The position numbers and the translations under genes are program-made. Below are positions 29,586-37,976 of a stretch of DNA of 64,000 bases, piece after piece. The stretch is from contig NZ_JAKJRU010000006.1 of the NCBI RefSeq assembly GCF_021726475.1, positions 1 through 64,000 on the forward strand, given 5' to 3'. The DNA comes from Pseudomonas oligotrophica. Its GTDB lineage: Bacteria; Pseudomonadota; Gammaproteobacteria; Pseudomonadales; Pseudomonadaceae. Each line of letters starts with the position of its first letter. The stretch's first letter is position 1. Under the pieces are notes generated by a model. The model was not told where the DNA came from. It saw only the letters and a program-made list of their open reading frames with translations, and ran no database searches.

Positions 29586-29909
29586 ATGACCTTCGTCGTC
29601 ACCGACAACTGCATCAAATGCAAATACACCGATTGCGTGGAAGTCTGCCCGGTGGACTGCTTCTACGAAGGCCCCAACTTCCTGGTCATCCACCCGGACG
29701 AGTGCATCGACTGCGCGCTCTGCGAGCCGGAGTGCCCTGCCCAGGCGATCTTCTCCGAGGACGAGGTGCCGGAAGACCAGCAGGAATTCATCGAGCTGAA
29801 CGCCGACCTGGCGGAAGTCTGGCCGAACATCACCGAGAAGAAGGATGCGCTGGCCGACGCCGAGGAATGGGATGGCGTGAAGGACAAGCTGCAGTACCTG
29901 GAGCGCTGA
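29586..29909 (+). CDS. fdxA: 7Fe ferredoxin FdxA
   Basis: A [3Fe-4S][4Fe-4S] ferredoxin (107 aa). Cysteine patterns [19 protein letters not shown] and [17 protein letters not shown] lie in the N-terminal half. The C-terminal tail with AEEWDGV is typical of Azotobacter/Pseudomonas FdxA. Cytoplasmic electron carrier; its partner here could be the Fpr of this window, but that is inference. A GAGGAGAG ribosome-binding site lies just upstream, and a strong bidirectional terminator follows. Confidence 0.97.
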   Translation: MTFVVTDNCIKCKYTDCVEVCPVDCFYEGPNFLVIHPDECIDCALCEPECPAQAIFSEDEVPEDQQEFIELNADLAEVWPNITEKKDALADAEEWDGVKDKLQYLER

Positions 29910-29920
29910 TCTCCAGCCGA

Positions 29921-29949
29921 AAAAAAGCCCGCGCGATGCGGGCTTTTTT
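29921..29949. terminator. bidirectional terminator fdxA/csbD
   Basis: Hairpin with arms AAAAAAGCCCGC / GCGGGCTTTTTT and a 5-base loop. T-runs occur on both strands, so it ends both fdxA and the convergent CsbD-like gene. Confidence 0.93.
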
Positions 29950-29960
29950 GTGCGCCTCGA

Positions 29961-30152
29961 TCAGGCCCGGTCGATGCCCTTCTTGAGCGTGTCCTTGACG
30001 TCGCCCTTGACCTGCTGGGCGTCGCCCTTGATCTCCTGGTTCTCGCCTTCACGGCGCAGGCGCTCGTTGCCGGTCGCGCCGCCGACGCCCTGCTTGATCT
30101 TGCCCATGGCTTCGTTGGCGTTGCCCTTCATCTTGTCTTCGGTGCTGCTCAT
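29961..30152 (-). CDS. CsbD-family stress protein
   Basis: A 63-aa hydrophilic, Lys/Gly/Asn-rich protein of the CsbD family: DKMKGNANEAMGKIKQGVGG and KGDAQQVKGDVKDTLKKG. Start chosen at ATG 30152, which gives the usual family start (MSSTEDKMKG) and has GAGGAAC upstream. CsbD proteins are induced by general stress in several bacteria, but their molecular role is unknown. Shares the bidirectional terminator with fdxA. Confidence 0.9.
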   Translation of the reverse strand: MSSTEDKMKGNANEAMGKIKQGVGGATGNERLRREGENQEIKGDAQQVKGDVKDTLKKGIDRA

Positions 30153-30208
30153 GCGAAGTTCCTCCACTGGTCAATGTAAACAGTGGACTGCCCAACTCGC
30201 GGGATGGT

Positions 30209-31207
30209 TCAGCCCTGGTACTGCCGCGAGCGCACCAGACGGTCGAGCAGCGGACGACCGGCCAGCTGGAGGAACACCGGGGCGCCGGCGATCAGGTAGA
30301 AGTAATAGGTGACGAAGCGCCAGATCAGGATTGCCGCGGCGGTGGTCGACTTGCCCACCATCGGCGTCAGCAGCGCCGCCGACGCCAGTTCCGCGCTGCC
30401 TGCCCCGCCGGGCAGCAGGCTCAGCTGGCCGGCGGTCAGCGACAGCATCTGCACCAGGAAGGTCCAGGCCCAGGCCAGGTCGCTACCCAGGCCGCGCAAG
30501 GTCAGGTAGAGCACGCTGAAGCGCAGCAGCCAGTGCAGCGTGGTCAGGCCGAACACGCTGAGCAGCACCGGCCGCGGCAGGGCGAAGCATTCCAGCAAGG
30601 CGTTGCGAAAGCGCAGCACCCGGCGTGCCCAGTGGCGCCGCCGCTGCGCACCCATGCCGCAGCGTCGCACGATCCAGCCGTTGAGGCGAAACACCTGGCG
30701 ATGGAAGCGCCCGAGCAGCCCGAGCAGCACCATCACCCCCAGCAGCAGCGCGGCGCTGACGCCGAGCAGGCTGGCCATCTGCGCGTTGAGCGCGTGGGTC
30801 ATGGCGTAGATCAGCACGCCGACCAGGGCACAGGCGAAGAACAGCAGATCGCTCAATTGCTCGACAGCGTAGGTCGCGGTGCCGCGGGCCGGCGCCACGC
30901 CCTGGCGCATCAGCAGCGCCATCAGCGTGATCGGCCCGCCGGCCCCGCCTGGCGTCGCGCAGATGGCGAATTCGGTGGCCAGCACGATGCCGAACGCGCG
31001 ACGCTGGCCGAGCCGGCGGCGGCCGACCAGCAGCCGCAGGCGAAAGGCGTTCAGGTACCAGCCCAGCAGCACCATGCCGAGCATGCCCAGCAGCAGTTCC
31101 GGCGGGAAACGCAGCAGCCGCTCGAACAGCCCGCTGCCGCCGAGCAGCAGCGGGATCAGCGCTGCGGCGACCAACGCGCCGCCCAGCAGCCACCAGCGCC
31201 GGCTCAT
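30209..31207 (-). CDS. LPG-synthase-like integral membrane protein (UPF0104)
   Basis: A 332-aa inner-membrane protein with about eight helices, of the lysylphosphatidylglycerol-synthase transmembrane-region family (AglD/MprF N-terminal type, without the aminoacyl-transferase domain). Marks are GGAGGPITLMALLMRQG and the final LPGGAGSAELASAALL, both around glycine-rich loops conserved in the family. It is the third gene of an operon with a GT4 glycosyltransferase and a polysaccharide deacetylase and starts in an ATGA overlap. It probably moves a lipid-linked substrate across the membrane; that is inference. Confidence 0.83.
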   Translation of the reverse strand: MSRRWWLLGGALVAAALIPLLLGGSGLFERLLRFPPELLLGMLGMVLLGWYLNAFRLRLLVGRRRLGQRRAFGIVLATEFAICATPGGAGGPITLMALLMRQGVAPARGTATYAVEQLSDLLFFACALVGVLIYAMTHALNAQMASLLGVSAALLLGVMVLLGLLGRFHRQVFRLNGWIVRRCGMGAQRRRHWARRVLRFRNALLECFALPRPVLLSVFGLTTLHWLLRFSVLYLTLRGLGSDLAWAWTFLVQMLSLTAGQLSLLPGGAGSAELASAALLTPMVGKSTTAAAILIWRFVTYYFYLIAGAPVFLQLAGRPLLDRLVRSRQYQG

Positions 31208-31965
31208 GCCACGGCGCTCGCCGGCAGCCGCCCGCGCAGCCAGTCGATCTTGCACAGCGGGCGCCGGCCGTCGCGCAGCAGCCGCTGCAGCACGTCGAGC
31301 CAGTACTGCCGGGAAAACGAGTGGCGCATGTCCACCGGATGCAGCCCCAGGCGCAGCAGCGGCGCATCCTGCTGCCGGCGCAGCTGGCGCTCGGAGACCA
31401 GCCGCGAGAGACCGCGGCGCCAGGCGCTGCGCGCGCTCCACACCAGCCCCGGCGCGCGGATCGGGGTGAAGTCGGGCAGCAGGAAGAAGTGCCGCGGGTC
31501 GCTGGTATAGGCCAGGCCGCTGTCGGCGAGTGCACGGCGAGTGCCCTCGCTCATCAGCCAGGCCGGGGCGACGAAGCCGTGCAGCGGCCAGCCATGGCGC
31601 CGGAACAGCCCGATGCCCTGCTCCAGGCGGCGGCGCGCCTCGGGCTCGTCCAGGCCGTAGAACTCACCCTCGTGGGTATACACCCGGCGCATGAACCACT
31701 CCTGCGGGCTGCGCGGCGCCGGGCCGTCGTCGGCGTGGTAGCAGCCGTGCAGCACCAGCTCGTCGCCACGGGCCAGCCGGCGCTCGAGCAGCGCGCAGAA
31801 TCCGGGATGGCGCTCGAGCGCGTTGCGATGATGGAAGTCGGGTACCACCAGCCAGGTGATCGGCACGCTGCCCAGAGCATCCACCGCGGCGACGAAGTCG
31901 CGATAGTCCTCCCAGGTTTCCGGCGCCACGTCGTGCAGCACCAGCATCAGCGCGCGCTCAGCCAT
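31204..31965 (-). CDS. polysaccharide deacetylase-like protein (DUF2334)
   Basis: A 253-aa protein of the NodB-like/DUF2334 group. The early motif MLVLHDVAPETWEDYRDF carries the catalytic-type Asp, and DELVLHGCYHADD carries the H-x3-H zinc-type motif. The region FVAPAWLMSEGTRRAL follows. It should deacetylate an N-acetylated sugar polymer or glycolipid. Start ATG 31965 overlaps the end of the GT4 gene by 8 bases; a longer frame is antisense-like and rejected. No signal peptide is seen, which is unusual for enzymes acting outside the cell. Confidence 0.82.
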   Translation of the reverse strand: MAERALMLVLHDVAPETWEDYRDFVAAVDALGSVPITWLVVPDFHHRNALERHPGFCALLERRLARGDELVLHGCYHADDGPAPRSPQEWFMRRVYTHEGEFYGLDEPEARRRLEQGIGLFRRHGWPLHGFVAPAWLMSEGTRRALADSGLAYTSDPRHFFLLPDFTPIRAPGLVWSARSAWRRGLSRLVSERQLRRQQDAPLLRLGLHPVDMRHSFSRQYWLDVLQRLLRDGRRPLCKIDWLRGRLPASAVA

Positions 31966-33073
31966 GGACGGCCACCGGCAGCTCCACCGTGCCCAGCACC
32001 GCGTGGTAGTGCGCCAGCAGCCCGGCGACCACCGCATCCCAGGCATGGTGCAGCTCGACATGCTGGCGGGCCTGGGCGCCGAGCAGGCTTGGCTGCTCCT
32101 CGAACAGCTCGCGCACCGCCTGGGCCATCGCCTGGGCATCCAGTGGCCGGCACAGGCGCCCGGCATGGAAGGGCACCAGCTCGGGCAGCGCACCGGCGCG
32201 CGCGGCGACCACCGGAATGCCGCTGGCCATCGCTTCGAGCACCACCAGGCCGAAGGTTTCCTGGTTGCCGGCGTGCAACAGGGCATCGCTGCTGGCCATC
32301 AGCCGCGCCACTTCGCTGGCCGGGCAGAAGCGATCGATCACCGAGACGTTGTCCGGCACCCGGTGCGGCATGTGCGAGCCCACCAGCAGCAGGTGGTAGC
32401 CCTGCCCCAGCCGGCGAGCGGTCTCCAGCAGGATCGGCAGGTTCTTCTCCCGCGAGCCGCGGCCGGCGAAGATCAGCAGCCGCGTCTCCTCGGGCAGGCC
32501 GAGTTCGCGGCGCAGCCCCGGGTCGCGACGATCCGGGCGGAAGGTGTCCAGGTCAACGCCCAGCGGCTGGACGAAGACATTCTGCACGCCGAGGGCGACG
32601 AGCTTGTCGGCCATCACCTGGCTCGGCGCCAGGACCCGGTCGAAGCTGCTGTACAGGCGCGTCACGTAGCCGTTGAGGTTGGTGCCCAGCCAGTTGCCGA
32701 TGCGATTGCTCACCAGCAGCGGCAGGTCCGAGTGGTAGAAGCCGAGCACCGGCACGTCCAGCCGGCGGCCGGCATCCAGCGCGGCCCAGGCGGTCATGTA
32801 GGGGTCGCCCACCTCGATCAGGTCCGGGCGCAACGAGCGCAGCAGGTTGCGCCACGGGCCGCGGCGCACCGGGAAGCGATAGCCCTTGCCGAACGGCAGC
32901 GCTGGTGCCGGCACTTCGTAGATGCCACCGTTGTGGCGATAACAGCTGCCCGGCACGACGATGCTGTGGCGAACCCCCGAGTACAACTGAAGCCGGCGAT
33001 GCTTGGCCTCGAGATAGGTACGCACGCCGCCACTGGCCGGCGCGTAGAACATGGTCATGTCAGCGATATGCAA
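31958..33073 (-). CDS. GT4-family glycosyltransferase
   Basis: A 371-aa glycosyltransferase with a GT-B fold, family 4. N-terminal acceptor domain starts MHIADMTMFYAPASGGVRTY. The C-terminal donor domain has LIFAGRGSREKNLPILLET, then HAGNQETFGLVVLEAMASG with the conserved E-x7-E motif, and VARAGALPELV-like glycine region. It transfers a sugar from a nucleotide donor, perhaps mannose-type, to a lipid or glycan. First gene of the three-gene envelope operon. Acceptor unknown. Confidence 0.87.
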   Translation of the reverse strand: MHIADMTMFYAPASGGVRTYLEAKHRRLQLYSGVRHSIVVPGSCYRHNGGIYEVPAPALPFGKGYRFPVRRGPWRNLLRSLRPDLIEVGDPYMTAWAALDAGRRLDVPVLGFYHSDLPLLVSNRIGNWLGTNLNGYVTRLYSSFDRVLAPSQVMADKLVALGVQNVFVQPLGVDLDTFRPDRRDPGLRRELGLPEETRLLIFAGRGSREKNLPILLETARRLGQGYHLLLVGSHMPHRVPDNVSVIDRFCPASEVARLMASSDALLHAGNQETFGLVVLEAMASGIPVVAARAGALPELVPFHAGRLCRPLDAQAMAQAVRELFEEQPSLLGAQARQHVELHHAWDAVVAGLLAHYHAVLGTVELPVAVHG

Positions 33074-33246
33074 GGTGACCGTCTCCGTCCGTTCTGCGCT
33101 TCACGCCCCTCCCTGGACAGCGACAGGTCGCTTCGACCGCCCCGGCATCCATCGCCTCGACTGAAGCACTTGTAATAAGCGTAGGACTGTTCCGGCTGGA
33201 TGATCGTTTCATTAGCGGGCACGTTTGCCGCGCCCCGGCGGGCGGA

Positions 33247-34122
33247 TCAGCCGTCGACCCGCTTGTCGCCCTTGTCCTTGCCTTCGACCGAATGGTGCTC
33301 GATCACCGCGTTCAGCTCGGCGCCCAGCAGTAGCACCGCGGCGGAGATATAGAAGTACAGCAGCAGCACGATGATCGCGCCGATGCTGCCGTAGGTGGCG
33401 TTGTAGTCGGCGAAGTTCTGCACGTAGATGCCGAAGGCGACCGACGCGGCGATCCACACCACCACCGCCAGCACCGAGCCCGGGGTGATGAAGCGGAACT
33501 CCTGCTCGACATCCGGCGTGACGTAGTACAGCACCGCCACCAGCAGCATCAGCAGGATCACCACCAGCGGCCAGCGCACCCAGGTCCAGAGCACCACCAC
33601 CACATCGCGCAGGCCGACCATGTCGGCCAGCCACTCCATCGCCTGCGGGCCCAGCACCATCAGCATCGCGGTGGCCAGCAGCAGCACCGCGGTGGCGATG
33701 GTGTAGACCACCGAGAGCAGCATCAGCTTCCAGCTCGGTCGTCCTTCGGCCACGTCGTAGGCCTTGTTCATCGCATTCATCAGCGAGCGGAAGCCCACCG
33801 AGGCCGTCCACAGCGCCGCCAGGATGCCGAACGACAGCAAGCCGCCCTGCTGGCTCTGCAGCTGGTCGATCACCGGGTTGACCTGATCCATGGCCATCGG
33901 CGGCAGCAGCAGGATGGCCTGCTGGCGGATCCAGTCGAAGAAGTCGGACAGGTTGAGGAAGCCCAGCAGGGCCAGCAGGAACAGCAGGAAGGGAAACAGC
34001 GAGAACAGGGCGCGATAGGCCAGCGCCGAGGCGTAGGTGGACATGTCGTCGCTGCTGAACTCCTTCAAGGTCTTCTTCAGCAACGTCATCGCGCCAATGC
34101 CCCGCGTGTCGAAAATCGCCAT
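33247..34122 (-). CDS. YihY/virulence factor BrkB-family membrane protein
   Basis: A 291-aa inner-membrane protein with about six helices, of the YihY/BrkB family (once called RNase BN by mistake). Conserved pieces are SSDDMSTYASALAYRALFSLFPF and YYVTPDVEQEFRFITPGSVLAV. GSIGAIIVLLLYFYISAAVLLLGAELNAV occurs near the end. Start at ATG 34122 preceded by GGGGGTG; a start 60 nt upstream is also open. The family may take part in lipid or complement-resistance functions; role here unknown. Confidence 0.9.
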   Translation of the reverse strand: MAIFDTRGIGAMTLLKKTLKEFSSDDMSTYASALAYRALFSLFPFLLFLLALLGFLNLSDFFDWIRQQAILLLPPMAMDQVNPVIDQLQSQQGGLLSFGILAALWTASVGFRSLMNAMNKAYDVAEGRPSWKLMLLSVVYTIATAVLLLATAMLMVLGPQAMEWLADMVGLRDVVVVLWTWVRWPLVVILLMLLVAVLYYVTPDVEQEFRFITPGSVLAVVVWIAASVAFGIYVQNFADYNATYGSIGAIIVLLLYFYISAAVLLLGAELNAVIEHHSVEGKDKGDKRVDG

Positions 34123-34409
34123 TACGCACCCCCGATTGGTCTGTCGAAGCTCCGACGGCAATGCACGCCGGGAGTTCGCCAAGTTGCCAACTTCGCCTCG
34201 TTACCCAAGCCTCAAGATAGCAAAGCCTACAACCAGGCGAAGTCATTTAGCGCCAGCCATCCTATAACTAGAGCGGCCCTCCCACTCATCGGTTCCCGGC
34301 AAATATCTCGAACTCCCTGATAGAACTTTCCTCGTATATCTCGAGGGGCGGCTTTCTTGCCCAGCAAGAACAACCGCTCGTTTGTACAAACAGCGCAGGA
34401 GACATTCCC

Positions 34410-34808
34410 ATGGCTGATAAAGGCAATATGTCGGTAAACGAAGCAGGCAAGAAAGGCGGTGACGCCACTTCGCAGACCCACGGCAAGGAGTTCTACCAGG
34501 AGATCGGCAAGAAGGGCGGCGAAGCCACCTCCGAAAGCCACGGCAAGGAGTTCTACCAGGAAATCGGCAGCGAAGGCGGCAAGCACAGCGGTGGCAATTT
34601 CGCCAACGACCCGGAACGCGCAGCCGAGGCGGGCCGCAAGGGTGGCCAGAACAGCGGCGGCAACTTCGCCAATGACCGCGAGAAGGCCTCCGAGGCCGGA
34701 CGCAAGGGCGGCCAGAGCAGCGGCGGCAATTTCGCCAATGACCGCGAAAAGGCCTCCGAAGCCGGGCGCAAGGGTGGCGAAAACAGCCACGGCGGCGGCC
34801 GCAAGTAA
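34410..34808 (+). CDS. KGG-repeat general stress protein
   Basis: A 132-aa, extremely hydrophilic Gly/Lys/Glu-rich protein of the KGG (con-10-like, GsiB-type) stress family. Two 20-aa repeats KGGxATSxSHGKEFYQEIG are followed by three 22-aa repeats of the SGGNFANDREKASEAGRKGG type. The repeats are visible as 66-bp DNA repeats too. GGAGACATTCCC precedes the ATG. Proteins like this are often strongly induced in stationary phase or desiccation. Followed by a strong terminator. Confidence 0.88.
   Translation: MADKGNMSVNEAGKKGGDATSQTHGKEFYQEIGKKGGEATSESHGKEFYQEIGSEGGKHSGGNFANDPERAAEAGRKGGQNSGGNFANDREKASEAGRKGGQSSGGNFANDREKASEAGRKGGENSHGGGRK
34585..34790 (+). repeat. three 66-bp tandem repeats inside the KGG gene
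   Basis: Three in-frame copies of a 66-bp unit, each coding for the SGGNFAND...GRKGGQ block. The last two copies are nearly identical and the first is more divergent (PERAAEAG in place of REKASEAG). Such repeats can change copy number by slippage without breaking the frame. Confidence 0.8.
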
Positions 34809-34821
34809 GCACTAGCAGCGC

Positions 34822-34859
34822 AATAAAAAACGGGAGCCTTGGGCTCCCGTTTTTTATTG
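34822..34859. terminator. strong bidirectional terminator after the KGG gene
   Basis: Perfect hairpin with arms AATAAAAAACGGGAGCC / GGCTCCCGTTTTTTATT and a 3- to 4-base loop. It has T-runs on both strands. It sits 14 nt after the KGG gene stop. Confidence 0.93.
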
Positions 34860-35053
34860 GCTTATTCAAACATCAAGCCGAACGACAATATTATTTCGAC
34901 CGAAAGCAGACATAATTAAGCCCACCGCACAGCAACGAATAACCGGCACTCGATAGGCCAGTTCGCCACACCATTCAACTATTGATCATGATTAACAAGT
35001 CTGCTGCCCGGCTAGCCGATTAATTCAACCGAGCCGACGCCACGGCAAAAACG

Positions 35054-35083
35054 AAAAAGGCCCGCATCGCTGCGAGCCTCTTT
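35054..35083 (-). terminator. terminator downstream of the tRNA-like fragment
   Basis: Imperfect hairpin (AAAAAGGCCCGCA / TGCGAGCCTCTTT) around TCGC. On the minus strand it ends with a T-run, so it would terminate a minus-strand RNA whose 3' end is at 35091, consistent with an old tRNA gene. Confidence 0.7.
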
Positions 35084-35090
35084 GAATCAC

Positions 35091-35114
35091 TGGTGCGGAG
35101 ACAGGAGTCGAATC
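35091..35114 (-). other. tRNA-like 3' end, possible island attachment site
   Basis: Read on the minus strand, this stretch has a TTCGA T-loop, a short T-stem, an acceptor-like CTCCGC and a terminal ACCA, followed by a terminator. It is one base too short for a normal tRNA 3' end, and no tRNA body lies next to it. It may be a degenerate tRNA end left by integration of a genomic island. Chance resemblance cannot be excluded. Confidence 0.4.
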
Positions 35115-35526
35115 TAGCCATCCAAAGCCAGAAAAAATATAAGCCTAAGCGCATCGCACAATCTCAAAGGGAACTCAAATAGGTACTCACCCCTTTATCC
35201 GCCCCAATAGCACGATAAGCCATCGCAACCACCAAAACCGACAAACTTGCTACCAGCGCTAGCCTTAATTTACCCGCCCCACGCCCCCCATTTCGCAATG
35301 CGAAATGCCCCTAACCACCTCGCATCTCGAAACACGGCAGACATTGGGCTCCCTCGACCTCCAGCGGGCACCTAGCCCCCCCTGATTCCGCGACCACCAG
35401 CAGGCATTGACCCACCCGCCCCAGCCTTGAAGCCGAGAGGCCATTTGGCGAAGCCACGCCTCAAATTGCGAACCTGTAAAGCAATGTGTAAACTGTCAAT
35501 CAAAGTTTCAAGCATGGACGAGTGCA

Positions 35527-36333
35527 ATGGGCAATAAACTTAAGAACCCACCGGTCTTCTTCACGATAGGCCAAGTGCAGCACAACCCCGTGCTCTCGCT
35601 GGACTCCTATATCCCGCAGATCCAGGAGCGCATGCGAAAAGCCGGCTACCCTGGCTTCACAAAATCGACCCAGATGCAGCTCTCCCTCCAAAGCGCATCA
35701 GATGGAGCGGACGACAAAGCACCCACCCCCACAATCCAGAAACTGGATCGTTTTGTTTTCTCCAACCTCAATGACACCAACGCCTTTCTCCTACAGCCAA
35801 ACTCAATCACCTTTGAAACCACGACCTACGTCGACTTCAAGGAGTTTTACGAGCAGCTGGAGCTAGGACTGAGCATTCTTGACGAGGCAATTGGCGGACT
35901 CAGCTTTGTTGAGCGCTTGGGGTTACGCTACCTCGACGCCGTAGCACCACAAGAAGGGGAGGATCTCAGCCAATACCTCATCCCCCAGGTACTAGGACTG
36001 CCCGCTCAAATGAAGGAGTCAGCATTCAGCCACTCCTTCTCTGAAGCCGTTCTACTTGCCGACGGGATCGGCCAGGTTGTAGCCCGCACCGTTATCCAAA
36101 ATGGTCGACTGGCCTTCCCCCCAGACATCGACCCCGAACGCCTGAAGATACAAGAGCGCTTCGAGTCGATCTCCGGCATACACGCCCTCATCGACACCGA
36201 CGGCTTCTCTGTCGAGCGGCGCCCCTACAACAAAGCTGAAGTACTAACCAGGATGGACGAGCTACACGAACTCATCGGCAGGTGCTTCCGCGCAACGACC
36301 ACCGATTTCGCACGCACAGCCTGGGATACCTGA
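35527..36333 (+). CDS. TIGR04255-family protein
   Basis: A 268-aa cytoplasmic protein that looks like TIGR04255: NPPVFFTIGQVQHNPVLSL at the N-terminus, ITFETTTYVDFKEFYEQLELGL in the middle, and FVERLGLRYLDAV about residue 125-137. The family is common beside mobile or defence genes, and its biochemical role is unknown. First of three genes with 16-nt gaps. Codon use and base composition are AT-richer than the core genes upstream, consistent with transfer. Confidence 0.78.
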   Translation: MGNKLKNPPVFFTIGQVQHNPVLSLDSYIPQIQERMRKAGYPGFTKSTQMQLSLQSASDGADDKAPTPTIQKLDRFVFSNLNDTNAFLLQPNSITFETTTYVDFKEFYEQLELGLSILDEAIGGLSFVERLGLRYLDAVAPQEGEDLSQYLIPQVLGLPAQMKESAFSHSFSEAVLLADGIGQVVARTVIQNGRLAFPPDIDPERLKIQERFESISGIHALIDTDGFSVERRPYNKAEVLTRMDELHELIGRCFRATTTDFARTAWDT

Positions 36334-36349
36334 AGGGAGTCTCAAATTC

Positions 36350-37087
36350 ATGCATATCGCACACTCAAACCGAGCAACCCCCCAGCTAGCAAATAGCTTT
36401 CTGACATCTCAGCGCCTTGAGTACCGCGTAACGCACGAAAAGCGCGGAGTAACGACCGCCACAGCACTCCCCCATCAAGAAGAGCGCACCAAAGGAACAG
36501 CCTCTCGCTTCATTCGAGGCTGCGGCAGCGTAGCGCTTGCCCTACTGGTCGGCACCGGCGGAGTGGCCACCCCGAATTACGTCGCCGCAAGGGAGGACAA
36601 GGGATATCGCCTGCTTGATATCAAGTACTCCGAGCGAAAAGACACAGATACCCAGCGCGCCAAGCCACGCACCTCCGCTGAAAACCTTGCCTTTGTGCGC
36701 AACACACTTAAGCCTCCAGTCACCGAACTGGCGTCCTTCTTCGGCGTTTCGCGCCAGGCCATCTACAACTGGCAGGCCGGAGAACCAATTTCCGCGCATA
36801 ACGAAGCCCTACTACAGCAACTCGCAGATGCCACCACCCTACTGCACCGAGAGAACCTTACCGGAAGCTCCAGCCTGATCAAAAGGCGGCTGCCCGGCGG
36901 AAAAACACTCCTTGAGCAGATGCAAGGTGGGGAACCAGGCGAATCTGTCGCCAAGGCACTCATAGCAATGTTCCAAACAGAAAACCAACAACACTCAAGA
37001 GTAGCCCACCGCCTCAGAGGGAGATCAGCCATCACCCCCATCGACCCGAGCGACGCAGGCACTCCCCACCTTAACGAGCAGGCATAG
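36350..37087 (+). CDS. membrane-anchored HTH-domain protein
   Basis: A 245-aa protein. One hydrophobic segment (GSVALALLVGTGGVATPNYV, about 61-80) follows a basic N-terminus. A helix-turn-helix comes later: PVTELASFFGVSRQAIYNWQ (about 124-143), followed by a helical C-terminal region. The layout suggests an HTH regulator or adaptor near the membrane. AGGGAG lies 11 nt before the ATG. Middle gene of the three-gene operon. I do not recognise a named family beyond the HTH. Confidence 0.7.
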   Translation: MHIAHSNRATPQLANSFLTSQRLEYRVTHEKRGVTTATALPHQEERTKGTASRFIRGCGSVALALLVGTGGVATPNYVAAREDKGYRLLDIKYSERKDTDTQRAKPRTSAENLAFVRNTLKPPVTELASFFGVSRQAIYNWQAGEPISAHNEALLQQLADATTLLHRENLTGSSSLIKRRLPGGKTLLEQMQGGEPGESVAKALIAMFQTENQQHSRVAHRLRGRSAITPIDPSDAGTPHLNEQA

Positions 37088-37103
37088 AGGATGAAGTAGC
37101 CGA

Positions 37104-37976
37104 ATGGGTAGCTGGAGCAGAGATACACCCTGGCGACAAGGGCACCTTCTTCGACCGGAAACGATTAGAGAGCTGGAGCTCGCCCCAGACCTCCCACCGG
37201 AGAAGGTTGCCGCAGTCATCGCCTCTCACGATTGCGACCTCGCCCAGCTACCCGATGGCGAGCCCTTTGTAGAGGTGGTGCTCGGCACGTTTCTGGATGG
37301 AGCACCCAACGGCAACTACACCAATTGCAAGAACCTCCGCCGCCTTCACGTAGGATTCTCCGCAACCGGCGAAGAGGCCTACGTCGAAATCGACACCAAT
37401 AGGCGAGCCCTCATCCCCAAGGATGCAGCCGACAATCCCAGGCACGGACTAAGCGAGCACTTACCCAACGCCTCGCACAAGATGACACCCAAAGAGCACA
37501 GCGTGCTTCAGAGATGGCTAGCAGCCAGGTATCGGAGAGCGGCCTTCCCAGACGAGTTTGATCGGCGCCTTAAGGAAGAAACCAAGATCGCCGAGAAGCT
37601 GGCCAAGGCATTCAAAGACACTGGCAACCATATCGCCGCAGTGTTCTTTGATGTCGACGGCGGCACCGAGAATGCGCGGAACGGTGCCAACGACCCCTAC
37701 GAACTCGTAGTTACGCTGCTTTATGCAACAGATACCGACCCCGCCGCCGCCCAGATCGCAGCCACCAAGACAGCAGAGGCCATCCAGTCGATTTTTGAGG
37801 CGCGCTGCAGAATCAAGAAAGACGGCAACGACATCTGGACCTGGATCGAGCTAGTCGATATCGAGGTTATTTCAGACGAAGCCCTGTCATACGCCCAATC
37901 GCAACTACTCAAGAAATGGCAAGCCGACCACATCAGCCTGCGCACCGAGCCAGAGCAGCCAATTTTTGAAATTTAA
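37104..37976 (+). CDS. unrecognised protein of the three-gene operon
   Basis: A 290-aa soluble protein without a domain I can name. The sequence VAAVIASHDCDLAQ (about 34-47) has closely spaced His, Asp and Cys residues that could be catalytic or metal-binding. A Lys/Glu-rich helical stretch lies around 150-175 (FDRRLKEETKIAEKLAKAFK). The start at 37104 is the first ATG and has only a weak GAGG upstream, so the true start may differ. Third gene of the operon, 16 nt after the HTH gene. Confidence 0.68.
   Translation: MGSWSRDTPWRQGHLLRPETIRELELAPDLPPEKVAAVIASHDCDLAQLPDGEPFVEVVLGTFLDGAPNGNYTNCKNLRRLHVGFSATGEEAYVEIDTNRRALIPKDAADNPRHGLSEHLPNASHKMTPKEHSVLQRWLAARYRRAAFPDEFDRRLKEETKIAEKLAKAFKDTGNHIAAVFFDVDGGTENARNGANDPYELVVTLLYATDTDPAAAQIAATKTAEAIQSIFEARCRIKKDGNDIWTWIELVDIEVISDEALSYAQSQLLKKWQADHISLRTEPEQPIFEI

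Larger units (their letters stand above)
34861..35526. other. intergenic region at the core/accessory boundary
   Basis: About 670 bp without a gene. It is visibly richer in A+T than the flanking core. It contains the terminator at 35054-35083 and the tRNA-like 3' end at 35091-35114, both listed separately. From 35115 to 35526 I see nothing coding and no clear repeats. The region probably separates the chromosomal core from an inserted island. Confidence 0.6.

Noticed and set aside
31966-32286. Longer start for the deacetylase gene
   Set aside because: The added region is a shadow of the glycosyltransferase gene in another frame.
35091-35166. A complete tRNA gene
   Set aside because: Only the 3' end resembles a tRNA; no cloverleaf body with D-arm and anticodon stem can be drawn from the adjacent sequence.
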